Positions 1 to 7,674 of a DNA stretch of 12,693 bases are shown in pieces. Position numbers and translations under genes: made by a program. Below the pieces are notes generated by a model. It saw only the letters and a program-made list of their open reading frames with translations, searched no databases and was not told the DNA's origin. Every line of letters starts with the position of its first letter. Positions within the stretch are counted from its first letter, which is position 1. This DNA is from JANRLJ01 sp034437895. Its GTDB lineage: Bacteria > Chloroflexota > Anaerolineae > Aggregatilineales > Phototrophicaceae. The stretch covers positions 1 through 12,693 of the forward strand of contig DAOTTO010000353.1 in the NCBI GenBank assembly GCA_034437895.1, written 5' to 3'.

Positions 1-341
1 GGAAGTTCGCCTAAATTATCGCGTGCAACGATATAAGCTCCACCACCATTGGGATAGGCATAGATCGTTTGGCGATAAGAAATGGTCACAATTGTCAGCA
101 AGAATGCAATGGCAATGGCGATGGGGATAGAAGCACTTAAGATGTTGCCGTGCGTCACCCACATACCCGCACTGCTGGCTGCTGCGATGGAGAGGATAAT
201 CAGAATTTCTTCGGTGGCGTAAGCGGTGGAAGAGATAGCGTCTGAAGCAAAAACCGCTAAACCAATGGGGCGACTAATCGACTGATGCGCCAAGTCTTTG
301 GTTTCTAGCGGTTTACCGATAAGGATACGTCCGAGGCCCAT
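1..341 (-). CDS. KimA/YdaO-like APC-superfamily permease (partial, N-terminal 113 residues)
   Basis: Reading from an ATG at 341 to the window edge gives 113 codons; the C-terminal part lies outside. The sequence carries IGKPL at residues 8-12, FASDAISSTAYATEEIL at 31-47 (first, partly unwound membrane helix), a second hydrophobic segment near 71-88, and YRQTIYAYPNGGGAYIVARDNLG at about 89-111 in two pieces of the same conserved loop. This arrangement matches the Bacillus KimA (YdaO) potassium-proton symporter group; from memory of that protein, D34 and Y41 here line up with its potassium-binding D36 and Y43. The broader family includes amino-acid permeases, so the substrate is inferred: potassium is most likely, amino acid possible. 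The ribosome site is modest (GTGAG about 5 bases before the ATG). dgkA lies 136 bases upstream on the same strand. I see no c-di-AMP riboswitch in that gap, although kimA is often under one in Firmicutes. Confidence 0.8.
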   Translation of the reverse strand, partial: MGLGRILIGKPLETKDLAHQSISRPIGLAVFASDAISSTAYATEEILIILSIAAASSAGMWVTHGNILSASIPIAIAIAFLLTIVTISYRQTIYAYPNGGGAYIVARDNLGEL

Positions 342-477
342 AAGGACTCACTTTCAGATTTACCGTCAAGATTCTATCAAGATCAATACCTATTATCTCA
401 TGATTTTGTAAAGAGAAAATGTGGAATTTATATAGATTCTCTTAAACTAGGGGTAAGGCAAGTTGCCTAAACCGCGT

Positions 478-978
478 CTAGTTTATTCGGTCTATAATGC
501 GCGGCAGCAAAATCAACGCGCAAATAATCAAAAAGACAATCGTCGCTACCAGCGATGCGGTTGATGCGACATCCTTGCCCACTTTCGCCATCGGATGCGG
601 CGCGTCTGACCCCATATCAATCGTGGCTTCGATGGCGGTGTTCAAACATTCGGTAATCCAGACCGCCCCCAACGCCAACGTTAACAGCGCCCAGCTAAAG
701 ATGTCGACTTGTAGCCATAATCCTACGACCAAGACAATCGCGGTGATGACCGTCGCCAGTTGGATGCTTGGTTCGCGCTTAAGCACATACAACATCCCGG
801 CAACGGCGTATTTTAAACTTTTGAGGCGGTTGGGATTGGAAGAAACAGATTTATAGTCCGCCGGGTCGATCTTCATCGTCCCCATAATAGAAAGATCAAT
901 TTCCTCACCTTCGGGAGTCACCAAAACGTCTTTCTTTTCTGCTTCGGCTGCTGGTTTAGTTTCTGATTGTTCGCTCAT
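478..978 (-). CDS. dgkA: Diacylglycerol/undecaprenol kinase, DgkA family
   Basis: An integral membrane lipid kinase that phosphorylates diacylglycerol or, in monoderms, undecaprenol, recycling the lipid carrier for cell-wall synthesis. The 166-residue product has three membrane helices (about 71-91, 94-116 and 137-161). The family signature is intact: E110-x-x-N113-x-x-x-E117-x-x-x-D121 corresponds to the E69/N72/E76/D80 active-site helix of E. coli DgkA, E69 corresponds to its E28, and G134-K135-D136 to its K94-D95. The REPSIQL stretch (68-74) resembles Gram-positive undecaprenol kinases more than E. coli. The first 50 or so residues are a charged extension (Glu/Lys-rich, then TPEGEEIDLS) that the roughly 120-residue family does not need. 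I chose the ATG at 978 because GGGGG lies 9 bases before it; an in-frame ATG at 1017 would add 13 residues with no good ribosome site. It is on the same strand as the permease downstream, possibly co-transcribed. Family assignment is firm; the lipid substrate is inferred. Confidence 0.93.
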   Translation of the reverse strand: MSEQSETKPAAEAEKKDVLVTPEGEEIDLSIMGTMKIDPADYKSVSSNPNRLKSLKYAVAGMLYVLKREPSIQLATVITAIVLVVGLWLQVDIFSWALLTLALGAVWITECLNTAIEATIDMGSDAPHPMAKVGKDVASTASLVATIVFLIICALILLPRIIDRIN

Positions 979-1128
979 TGTTTTCATCCCCCATATTATT
1001 GGCATAAAAAATGGCACGTTTACCCAAAAAAGAGCAAAAGAATAAAAAACTCTCTATAAAATTATTTTTTAAAGTGGCCTTGCCGAGAGTATGGAGGGGG
1101 AGTAGTTATCGGTTACAGCCGCCGCAAA

Positions 1129-1160
1129 ACAGGTTTAACCTGTCCGATGAAGGCATTGTA
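1129..1160 (-). promoter_or_regulatory. Possible dgkA promoter with a palindromic operator
   Basis: On the minus strand TACAAT (1155-1160) is a five-of-six match to a -10 box, although the -35 region (TCCAGA, 17 bases upstream) is poor. Just downstream lies a perfect 7+1+7 palindrome, ACAGGTT-T-AACCTGT, at 1129-1143. Its location shortly after the presumed transcription start is where a repressor operator commonly sits. Both elements are short enough to arise by chance, and the start codon is some 150 bases further on. Confidence 0.3.
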
Positions 1161-1206
1161 TCGCATTCTAGAGATAATCTGGAATATTCATAAGTGGCAT
1201 TGGCCC

Positions 1207-1244
1207 AAAAACAACAAAGACTCTCATACAGAGAGTCCTTGTTG
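1207..1244 (-). terminator. Rho-independent terminator of the giant gene
   Basis: Read on the minus strand this is a stem of 13 pairs with one internal mismatch (arms 1231-1244 and 1212-1225, five-base loop 1226-1230), followed directly by five T residues (1207-1211). It lies about 60 bases after the stop codon of the giant gene and points the same way. Confidence 0.85.
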
Positions 1245-1261
1245 CGTTTAAAGGCTGAAAG

Positions 1262-1290
1262 GGATAAGAGCGCAGTGATGCGCCCTTACC
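1262..1290 (-). terminator. Second hairpin directly after the giant gene stop
   Basis: On the minus strand GGTAAGGGCGC (1280-1290) pairs with GCGCTCTTATCC (11 positions, two G-T pairs) around a six-base loop at 1274-1279. It begins 16 bases after the stop codon and is followed by CCTTTCAGCCTTT, a weak T tract. It may be an upstream half of a tandem terminator or a 3' stabilising hairpin for the 6.4-kb messenger. Confidence 0.55.
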
Positions 1291-1305
1291 TAAGATCAGA
1301 CTGAC

Positions 1306-4300
1306 TTAGAAGCTGGTGTTGTCGTAGGGGTTGGTCCCCGCTGTGAATTCATCAGCGTTGCTGAAAGTATCACCGTCGCTGTCAATTTCTGGCGCGTAGG
1401 CATCGACAATGCCGTCGTTGTTGCTGTCGTCTATACCATCGCCGATGGTGTTACCGTCGCTGTCATTGAAGATCAGCGGTTGCGGATCCACATCGTCCAG
1501 TAGGCCGTCGTCGTCGTCGTCGGTGTCGGCATTGTTGCCTGTGCCGTCGAAATCGGTATCGGTGCTTTCGCTGGCATCCAACGGGAAAGCATCCTGATCG
1601 TCGGCAACGGTGTCGTTGTCGTCGTCGGTATCGACATTGTTGCCTGTGCCGTCGGTATCAGTATCGACAGATTCAGACGCATCTAACGGGAAGGCATCGT
1701 CAACATCGGCCACGCCGTCGTTGTCGTCGTCGGTGTCGGCATTGTTGCCTGTGTCGTCGAGATCGGTATTGACAGATTCAGACGCATCTAACGGGAAGGC
1801 ATCGTCAACATCTGCCACGTTGTCGTTATCGTCGTCGGTGTCGGCATTGTTGCCTGTGCCGTCGGTGTCGGTATCGGTGCTTTCATTGACATCCAACGGG
1901 AAGGCATCGTCAACATCTGCCACGTTGTCGTTATCGTCGTCAGCATCCACGCTGTCAGGTGTGCCGTCAAGATCGGTGTCCAGTTCGGGTACAACGGGTG
2001 CTACCGGCTGGACAATAGGCGCGGGTGCGTCTGGTGTCACTTCTGGCGTGACGATTACCTCAACTTCATGTTGGCAGAAGGGCAAACGGAAGGGTGCGCG
2101 GTTGGTTTGTACCCATGCGAACAAACGCGTACCGTAACGTTGTCCCATCAGCGAAGGCAGAAGCGGGCCGTAGAACAGATCAATCTGCGACGCGCAGGTA
2201 CGCGGAATGCTGACGGTGAAGGTCGTTGTTCCGCCGTTAGCAGCGATTGTGGTGTAAGGATTGTTCGGGTCGCCAGCCGTCATCGGGTCGGAGTCGTACA
2301 ATTCCTGATTATCCACAATGCCATCGAACATTGCGTAGGAAGCTAGACCGAGCAGAGTTGGGCAGCTCAATGTGCCGTTATTGGTGATTGTGCCATGCGC
2401 CACCCCGTTAGCAATATCAACGGAGATTACGCCCGACATATATTGTTCGGCATAGGCCGCGTAGTTGTAATTGTCGCAGGTCTGAACCGGAGGCGTATAC
2501 AAGTTGGTAAAGGTGCAGGTCACGGTTTGTCCAGCGGTGAGGTTGATGGTCGCGGTTGCGCCATTCACGCTGGCACTGTTGCTATTGCAGGTTAGGCTTT
2601 GCAGTGACCAGTTGGCCGGAATGTTGACTTCCGAGACGGTGTATTGACCCGCAGCAAGGGTGCTGTTGGTGTTATTTTCACCGTCAGACAAGTTGAAGTT
2701 ACCACCATAGCTGGGGTCAAATTCAAATTCTTGTGCCGAGCCATTAGGATCGGTTTCCTTGCGGATGACAATCGTCCCTGTCGTCGGTTGTTCTTGAACG
2801 TTGGTGAAAGTGCAGGTGACTTCCTCGCCCACACCCAGATTAATCGTCGCGGCTGCGCCATTGATGTTCACAGAGTCGCCATCGCAGACGATGCTGCTTA
2901 AGTCCCAGCCCGCCGGAATGTTGACTTCCGTGATGGTATAGGTGCCAGTGGCGATATTCTGGGAGATGTAGGGAGCCGCTGCGTTGGTCAGGTCGAAATT
3001 GACCACCGGATTCACGCTGGGGTCATCGTAAGTGAAGTGGAAGGCTGTGTTGCCGCCGCCAATCGCCACTTTGTCGATGATGATCGCGCCCAGTTTTTCA
3101 TTGGTGAAGGTACAGGTGATATTTTCGCCTTCTGCCAAATCAATGCTCACGCCGCTGAAGATTTCGCTGCTATCGCCGCCTTGGCATTCCACGTTGAGCA
3201 GTCGCCAGCCAATCGGGACGATTTCTTCCACTGTATAGCTGCCAGCGACCAAGTTGTTGGTAACATTACTATTGCCGTCGGTCAGCAGGAAGTTATTGCC
3301 GTAGCTTGGGTCGAACTCGAATTCCGTTTCTGAACCATCCGGGCTGGTTTGCTTCACAATGGTGATGCTGCCAGTTTCCGGCACTTCTTGGACGTTATTG
3401 AACGTACAAGTGACGTTATCGCCCCAGTCGAGTTCGACGGTCAGCGTATCGCCTTCGCGTGAAGACGGGAAGGCTTCATCCGCGCCAGTCACGCAGACGA
3501 CGCTTGCCAAATCCCACCCATCAGGGACTTCTTCGGTGACTGTGTAGCTGCCCGCGAGGCGTTCATAATTGGCTGAGAAATTACCGTCAGATAGAATGAA
3601 GTTCGGCACTTGCAGGTTAGCGCTGCCTGTGAAGGAGAATTCGGTTGGGTCGTTGTTAGGATCAGTCTGTTTGTAGATCGTCAATTGTGCGCGGGCATAA
3701 TTGGTGAAGGTACAAATGACGGTTTCATCGGCATTCACGGTCACATTAACCGATGTCGTGTCTGAAGATGCGACAACAGCATCGTCCACCTTGCATTCGA
3801 CACCGCCGTAGGCATAGCCGCTTTCATAGCCGTCAAAGATTTCTGCGACGGTGTAAACGCCTGTTTCTACAGGGACATTGGCCGGAGTGCCTTCGCTGAA
3901 CGTACCATCAGAGACGAGGGTGTCTCCCTGCGTGACTTCGTAATTGAAGTCCGTATTTCCATTCGGGATGCGATCTTTACGGATAATAATTCCGCCTTCT
4001 GTGCGTTCATTCGTGAACGTGCAGGTGATCGTCTCGTTCACGCCGAGGGTGATCGTCACGGTTGCGCCGTTAACGCTGACGTTGGCATTGTCGCAGGTTA
4101 AGCTGCTCAAGAACCAGCCATCGGGGAGATTCACTTCCGAGACAGTGTACGTGCCTGCCGGAACATTATCGAACAGGCCATCGCCGCCGCCGTCCGTCAG
4201 ATCAAATGGGAAGACCGGATTTGCGCTGGGGTCATCATAGGTGAAGTGGAAGGGGGTGTCGCCGCCGCCTGTCGCCACTTTGTCGATGATGATATTGCTC

Positions 4301-7300
4301 AATTTTTCGTTATTGAACGTGCAGACCACATCTTCGCCTGCTGTCAGCTCAATGCTCACACCCGACGCAATCGGGGTCACATCAGCATCGCCGCAGTCGA
4401 TACTGGCAAGGCGCCAACCAATCGGGACGATTTCCGAGATGGTATATGTGCCAACAGGGGCAACCGGAAGTAAGCTGGCCTCACCGTCAGCGAGGAGGAT
4501 GTTTGGATCCTGCCAACTGACTTCAAATTCAAATTCGGTGAGCGAACCATCAGGGTTGGTCTCCTTCATGAGCGTGATTGAGCCGGGTTCAGGATCGCCG
4601 GCGCAGGGGGTATTCGCTGGTGCTTCGGTGATAAAGGCCGCGAAGTTCACACCAACGCTAATTTCGTCGCCCGCACCGGGTCCGACGGGGCCGGGGCCAT
4701 CGAAGCTGCCCCACCAGTTAGCAGCAGCATTGACGGTGGATGCGCCGTTGTTCTGCATCCCAAGATCACCGTTTAGGCAAATCTGGTTGCCAGCACTGAA
4801 CACGTATCCGGTAGCGGTTTCACTGAGGATAGTCACGCCGTCGTTGTCATTGCTATAAATCAGGTTTCCGCTGGCAGTTCCGGTGACAGCGCCAATGGTA
4901 CGGAAGCCTTCGCCATTGTCAGAAATGTTGTTACCGGTGACGGTAGCACTGGTTGGGTTGGCATCACCGCGATCAAAAAAGGATGTACTCTGCACATTGG
5001 CGATGTTGCCAGCTTGCAGCAAAAGCCCAACCTCATTGCCCGTGAGTTCATTATCACTCACGGTATGATTGGTGCCTTCGACTACAATACCAAAGCCATC
5101 ACCTGTCACGCCGCCGAAGAAGCCTGTTACGGTGTTGCCCGTTACTACCACGCCTGTGGGCTGGTCGGCGTTGAGGCTGCCACCACTGCGACGGAAAACA
5201 GCAATACCCGCATAATCACGCGCATCGGTAGGCGCGAGGGTACGGCTGACCGTATTATTGGAGACAACAATGCTGCCCGCGCCGTTAGTTGCGCCGCTGC
5301 CGTTAGGAACTTTAACTTCAATCCCATAACGACCATTGTTAGTGACGGTATTTTCCGTGATAAGGTTCGACCCCGGACCTTGTACGCCGAGTACGCCAAT
5401 CCCTGAGTCGCCATTGCCAATGACTTCGTTGTTTTGAATCAGCACGTCTGTAACATTGCCATCACTCAGATCAAGCCCTACGAGACGGTTGTTGTTAAAC
5501 GTGCTGTCAGTGATCTCGATATCGGCCTTAACGCCATTGATGAACCACAGGCCGCGCCCAAAGGATGCGCCAGCGCCGTTGTTGTTAGCGTCCACGTTAT
5601 CAATTAGCACACCATCCGTATTGCCAGCTTGTGACAGAATGCCGTGAACACAATTGCTGCTGGCATTGACCTCGGTGATCGTCAAATCGGTGATCGAAAA
5701 ACCAATGTTTTCGCCGACACGTAGACCAATGTCATAACCCGAAACGCTAAAACCAGTCAAGGTAATACCACTGTGGTTGCCCAAGAGGTCAACGCCTGCT
5801 GTTGCGTTGGAAGACATCGTGTTTGTGCAGGCATCAGGGGAGACCAGCAGCGTTTGCGCTTTACCCGCACCCCTCAAAGTCAGGTCATTAATGTCAATAT
5901 CGACCTGCTCGTTGTACGTGCCTTCCGCCACCAGCACGGTATCGCCTGTTTGCGCGATGATGTCAATATCCGGCTGAATATTGCCATCAATGCGGCGCAC
6001 ATTGGTGAAAAGATAAGGGCCGCTTATATAGTTGAAGGTGCGAACATCAAATGTTGGGAAATCTTCTAATGTGACAACCGCACGTTCATACGTATTGTCG
6101 TCCCAGAAGGATTCCCAATCAAATTCAGATTCAATATAATCGCCACGCGCCCGGATGTACTGGGCAGTTGGGGCGAAGGTGTTGCCCGTGACAATCGCGC
6201 CGCCAACCTGATCGCTAAACCAAGGAACACCGCCGCTGCCATTGAAGCTGACCGAGGGGTAATCGCCATAGCCATCGGGAATGGCAAAGCTGTTGTTGGT
6301 GATAACGCGCCCACTGACGGGGCCAGCATCACCTGCGCCGCTAGTAATGGCGATTTGGGTGCCATCTTCAAACAAGTTGTTATCAATGGTATAGCTTTGC
6401 ACCGTGTCATCATCCGGCTCAAAGTCATTGATATAAAGCGAACCGCCGTCGCTCGTCTCAAAAATTGAGTGCTGGAGGGTGAAGTTATCGCCGATGACTT
6501 CGATGGTTTTGTTGTTGCCACTCGCATTATCGCCAATTGCCAGCGCCCGAATGGTCACATCGTCACCTTCGATGAAAACGCCGGATGTTCCAAAGTTATT
6601 GGTGGCGTTGGTGGTGACGTGCGCCAGAACACCCGCCGTCGTCATAATCGGCATTCCTGCGCCTGTTACGCCTTGAATGGTGATGCCATTTTTATCTGTG
6701 CCGACGAACAGGCCGAATTGATACGTTCCGCCGATGCTGGTCAGGGTGCGATTGGCGGCGGTTTCGTCATAATTGCCGGGAAGAACGCGCACTTCGCCGC
6801 CTGCGTCTACCGCATCAATCGCGGCTTGGATGGTCTTCTTAGGATTACCAAGCGTCCCACCGCCAAAGCTGTCGTCGCCGTTGACCGTATCTGCATAGCA
6901 GACCGTCGTGCAAGGGGTTTCTGGTTCAAAATCGAAGGTAGTTTCGTCACCGTTTACGCCTACAATCAACGCATCGGCAAAATAATTTGTCGCTTCCCAA
7001 TTCGATCCTGACTTCAAAAATAAACCGCCTGAATTCACGCCTGTGCGAAGTGCGCCATTTGTAAAGAAAGCAAGCACTTCAGTCCAAGTACATGGGTTGG
7101 ATTGGGGACAAGGTGTAGCTCCCAACACATTGCCCACGGTGATATTTGCGCGGCTCGTCCACCAATTGCCTGCCGGGTTGCTGCTGTCTAAAGTGTCCCA
7201 AGTCTGCCAGCTGCCGGGTGTAATGGTTTGGGTGAAATAAGGTTCATAAACCAGCCGTCCCTGGAAGCTTGGAAAGGCATCGGCTGCGTCGAAATCGACT

Positions 7301-7674
7301 TCCATTTGCAGCGCGACGGCTTGAATTGTGTTGGTGCCTGCTGCTTTGTAAGTGCTGTATTCCAGCGAGGTAAAGTCATTAAGCGCTGTGCCTGCGAAAG
7401 CCAGTGTTGCACTTGCAACCCCACTTGTGGCTGAATTCAAAGTGTGGCGTAGGCTGCCATTACCAAGAGGGGCTGTAGCGGGGCCAGAGACAAAAGCCGC
7501 TGCACCTGTACCCGATTCCACGAATGAACCCCAACCGTTAAGGTCACTGGGTTTGACCACAACAGTTCCGGCTGCGAAGGCGGTGCTGGCAGTGAAGACC
7601 AGCCCAATAAGACCTAGTGTGAGTGTGATGAAGAGTGTTTTGTAGGTCGATTTAAGTCGAGTTCGTTTAAGCAT
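1306..7674 (-). CDS. Giant secreted multidomain surface protein: beta-helix, SpaA/CnaB-like and TSP3 repeats
   Basis: A 2122-residue exported protein with no catalytic motif I recognise, probably an adhesin, stalk or matrix protein. In order: Sec signal peptide 1-34 (basic start, hydrophobic core, TAFA/A cleavage); a beta-sandwich-like domain of unknown ligand, about 36-255; a first parallel beta-helix, about 256-550, opening with the typical TIQAAIDAVDAGGEVRVLPG; a second, about 551-1022, closing with the AANWWGSFDGPGP cap; seven SpaA/CnaB-like domains, 1030-1728, each ending CTFTN or CTFNN; an unrecognised domain with several Cys, about 1729-1870; a Pro/Val linker, 1875-1897; and Asp-rich TSP3-type calcium repeats, 1899-2122. 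There is no LPXTG signal, C-terminal membrane helix or other anchor, so attachment is unexplained. The ATG at 7674 follows AGG with an 8-base gap. It has its own terminators and stands apart from the upstream regulator, so it is probably a single-gene transcript. The modular architecture is clear; the biological role is inference. Confidence 0.9.
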   Translation of the reverse strand: MLKRTRLKSTYKTLFITLTLGLIGLVFTASTAFAAGTVVVKPSDLNGWGSFVESGTGAAAFVSGPATAPLGNGSLRHTLNSATSGVASATLAFAGTALNDFTSLEYSTYKAAGTNTIQAVALQMEVDFDAADAFPSFQGRLVYEPYFTQTITPGSWQTWDTLDSSNPAGNWWTSRANITVGNVLGATPCPQSNPCTWTEVLAFFTNGALRTGVNSGGLFLKSGSNWEATNYFADALIVGVNGDETTFDFEPETPCTTVCYADTVNGDDSFGGGTLGNPKKTIQAAIDAVDAGGEVRVLPGNYDETAANRTLTSIGGTYQFGLFVGTDKNGITIQGVTGAGMPIMTTAGVLAHVTTNATNNFGTSGVFIEGDDVTIRALAIGDNASGNNKTIEVIGDNFTLQHSIFETSDGGSLYINDFEPDDDTVQSYTIDNNLFEDGTQIAITSGAGDAGPVSGRVITNNSFAIPDGYGDYPSVSFNGSGGVPWFSDQVGGAIVTGNTFAPTAQYIRARGDYIESEFDWESFWDDNTYERAVVTLEDFPTFDVRTFNYISGPYLFTNVRRIDGNIQPDIDIIAQTGDTVLVAEGTYNEQVDIDINDLTLRGAGKAQTLLVSPDACTNTMSSNATAGVDLLGNHSGITLTGFSVSGYDIGLRVGENIGFSITDLTITEVNASSNCVHGILSQAGNTDGVLIDNVDANNNGAGASFGRGLWFINGVKADIEITDSTFNNNRLVGLDLSDGNVTDVLIQNNEVIGNGDSGIGVLGVQGPGSNLITENTVTNNGRYGIEVKVPNGSGATNGAGSIVVSNNTVSRTLAPTDARDYAGIAVFRRSGGSLNADQPTGVVVTGNTVTGFFGGVTGDGFGIVVEGTNHTVSDNELTGNEVGLLLQAGNIANVQSTSFFDRGDANPTSATVTGNNISDNGEGFRTIGAVTGTASGNLIYSNDNDGVTILSETATGYVFSAGNQICLNGDLGMQNNGASTVNAAANWWGSFDGPGPVGPGAGDEISVGVNFAAFITEAPANTPCAGDPEPGSITLMKETNPDGSLTEFEFEVSWQDPNILLADGEASLLPVAPVGTYTISEIVPIGWRLASIDCGDADVTPIASGVSIELTAGEDVVCTFNNEKLSNIIIDKVATGGGDTPFHFTYDDPSANPVFPFDLTDGGGDGLFDNVPAGTYTVSEVNLPDGWFLSSLTCDNANVSVNGATVTITLGVNETITCTFTNERTEGGIIIRKDRIPNGNTDFNYEVTQGDTLVSDGTFSEGTPANVPVETGVYTVAEIFDGYESGYAYGGVECKVDDAVVASSDTTSVNVTVNADETVICTFTNYARAQLTIYKQTDPNNDPTEFSFTGSANLQVPNFILSDGNFSANYERLAGSYTVTEEVPDGWDLASVVCVTGADEAFPSSREGDTLTVELDWGDNVTCTFNNVQEVPETGSITIVKQTSPDGSETEFEFDPSYGNNFLLTDGNSNVTNNLVAGSYTVEEIVPIGWRLLNVECQGGDSSEIFSGVSIDLAEGENITCTFTNEKLGAIIIDKVAIGGGNTAFHFTYDDPSVNPVVNFDLTNAAAPYISQNIATGTYTITEVNIPAGWDLSSIVCDGDSVNINGAAATINLGVGEEVTCTFTNVQEQPTTGTIVIRKETDPNGSAQEFEFDPSYGGNFNLSDGENNTNSTLAAGQYTVSEVNIPANWSLQSLTCNSNSASVNGATATINLTAGQTVTCTFTNLYTPPVQTCDNYNYAAYAEQYMSGVISVDIANGVAHGTITNNGTLSCPTLLGLASYAMFDGIVDNQELYDSDPMTAGDPNNPYTTIAANGGTTTFTVSIPRTCASQIDLFYGPLLPSLMGQRYGTRLFAWVQTNRAPFRLPFCQHEVEVIVTPEVTPDAPAPIVQPVAPVVPELDTDLDGTPDSVDADDDNDNVADVDDAFPLDVNESTDTDTDGTGNNADTDDDNDNVADVDDAFPLDASESVNTDLDDTGNNADTDDDNDGVADVDDAFPLDASESVDTDTDGTGNNVDTDDDNDTVADDQDAFPLDASESTDTDFDGTGNNADTDDDDDGLLDDVDPQPLIFNDSDGNTIGDGIDDSNNDGIVDAYAPEIDSDGDTFSNADEFTAGTNPYDNTSF
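1459..1980 (-). repeat. Five 105-bp tandem repeats encoding TSP3-type calcium-binding units
   Basis: Residues 1899-2072 of the giant protein are four 35-residue units and a fifth of 34, patterned on DTDxDGTGNNADTDDDNDxVADVDDAFPLDASES. Unit boundaries on the DNA are 1876-1980, 1771-1875, 1666-1770, 1561-1665 and 1459-1560. Units 2 to 4 are nearly identical at the base level, while units 1 and 5 are more diverged, as expected of an array that grows from the middle. The regularly spaced Asp side chains fit calcium-coordinating loops of the thrombospondin type 3 kind. Confidence 0.9.
2491..4587 (-). repeat. Seven SpaA/CnaB-like domain repeats within the giant protein
   Basis: Residues 1030-1728 divide into seven domains of 94-105 residues: 1030-1125, 1126-1225, 1226-1328, 1329-1433, 1434-1527, 1528-1630 and 1631-1728. 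Each opens with a beta strand bearing Lys (such as SITIVK), has a G-x-Y-T-x-x-E motif in the middle and finishes with CTFTN or CTFNN. Domains 1 and 2 are close copies of domains 5 and 6, giving an A-B-C-D-A'-B'-E order. The pattern is that of prealbumin-like stalk domains of Gram-positive pilins and adhesins. Confidence 0.88.

Larger units (their letters stand above)
979..1305. other. Gene-free stretch between the giant gene and dgkA
   Basis: These 327 bases hold no convincing gene. The part next to dgkA is A/T-rich on one strand (1022-1071) and probably forms its leader. A palindrome and a possible minus-strand promoter lie at 1129-1160, and two hairpins ending the giant-gene transcript occupy 1207-1290. 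A 60-codon plus-strand frame at 1011-1193 has no ribosome site and a Lys-rich, unrecognisable product, so I do not call it. Confidence 0.6.

Noticed and set aside
411..468. Hairpins AAGAGAA/TTCTCTT (411-443) and AGGCA/TGCCT (456-468) as a dgkA terminator
   Set aside because: Stems are only 7 and 5 pairs, one with a 19-base loop, and neither is followed by a T tract on the minus strand.
342..477. c-di-AMP (ydaO) riboswitch before the KimA-like gene
   Set aside because: The spacer is short and AT-rich and shows none of the conserved GC-rich paired cores of that riboswitch class.
1011..1193. 60-codon plus-strand frame in the dgkA upstream region
   Set aside because: It overlaps the dgkA leader, has no ribosome site and gives no recognisable protein.
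1459..1980. Regular repeats considered as a CRISPR-like array
   Set aside because: The unit is 105 bases of continuous coding sequence with no unique spacers, and it encodes a known calcium-binding pattern.
4241..4858. Long plus-strand open frame (205 codons) and many similar ones opposite the giant gene
   Set aside because: They mirror a highly repetitive gene, have Ser/Pro/Val-rich low-complexity products and no ribosome sites; they are antisense shadows.
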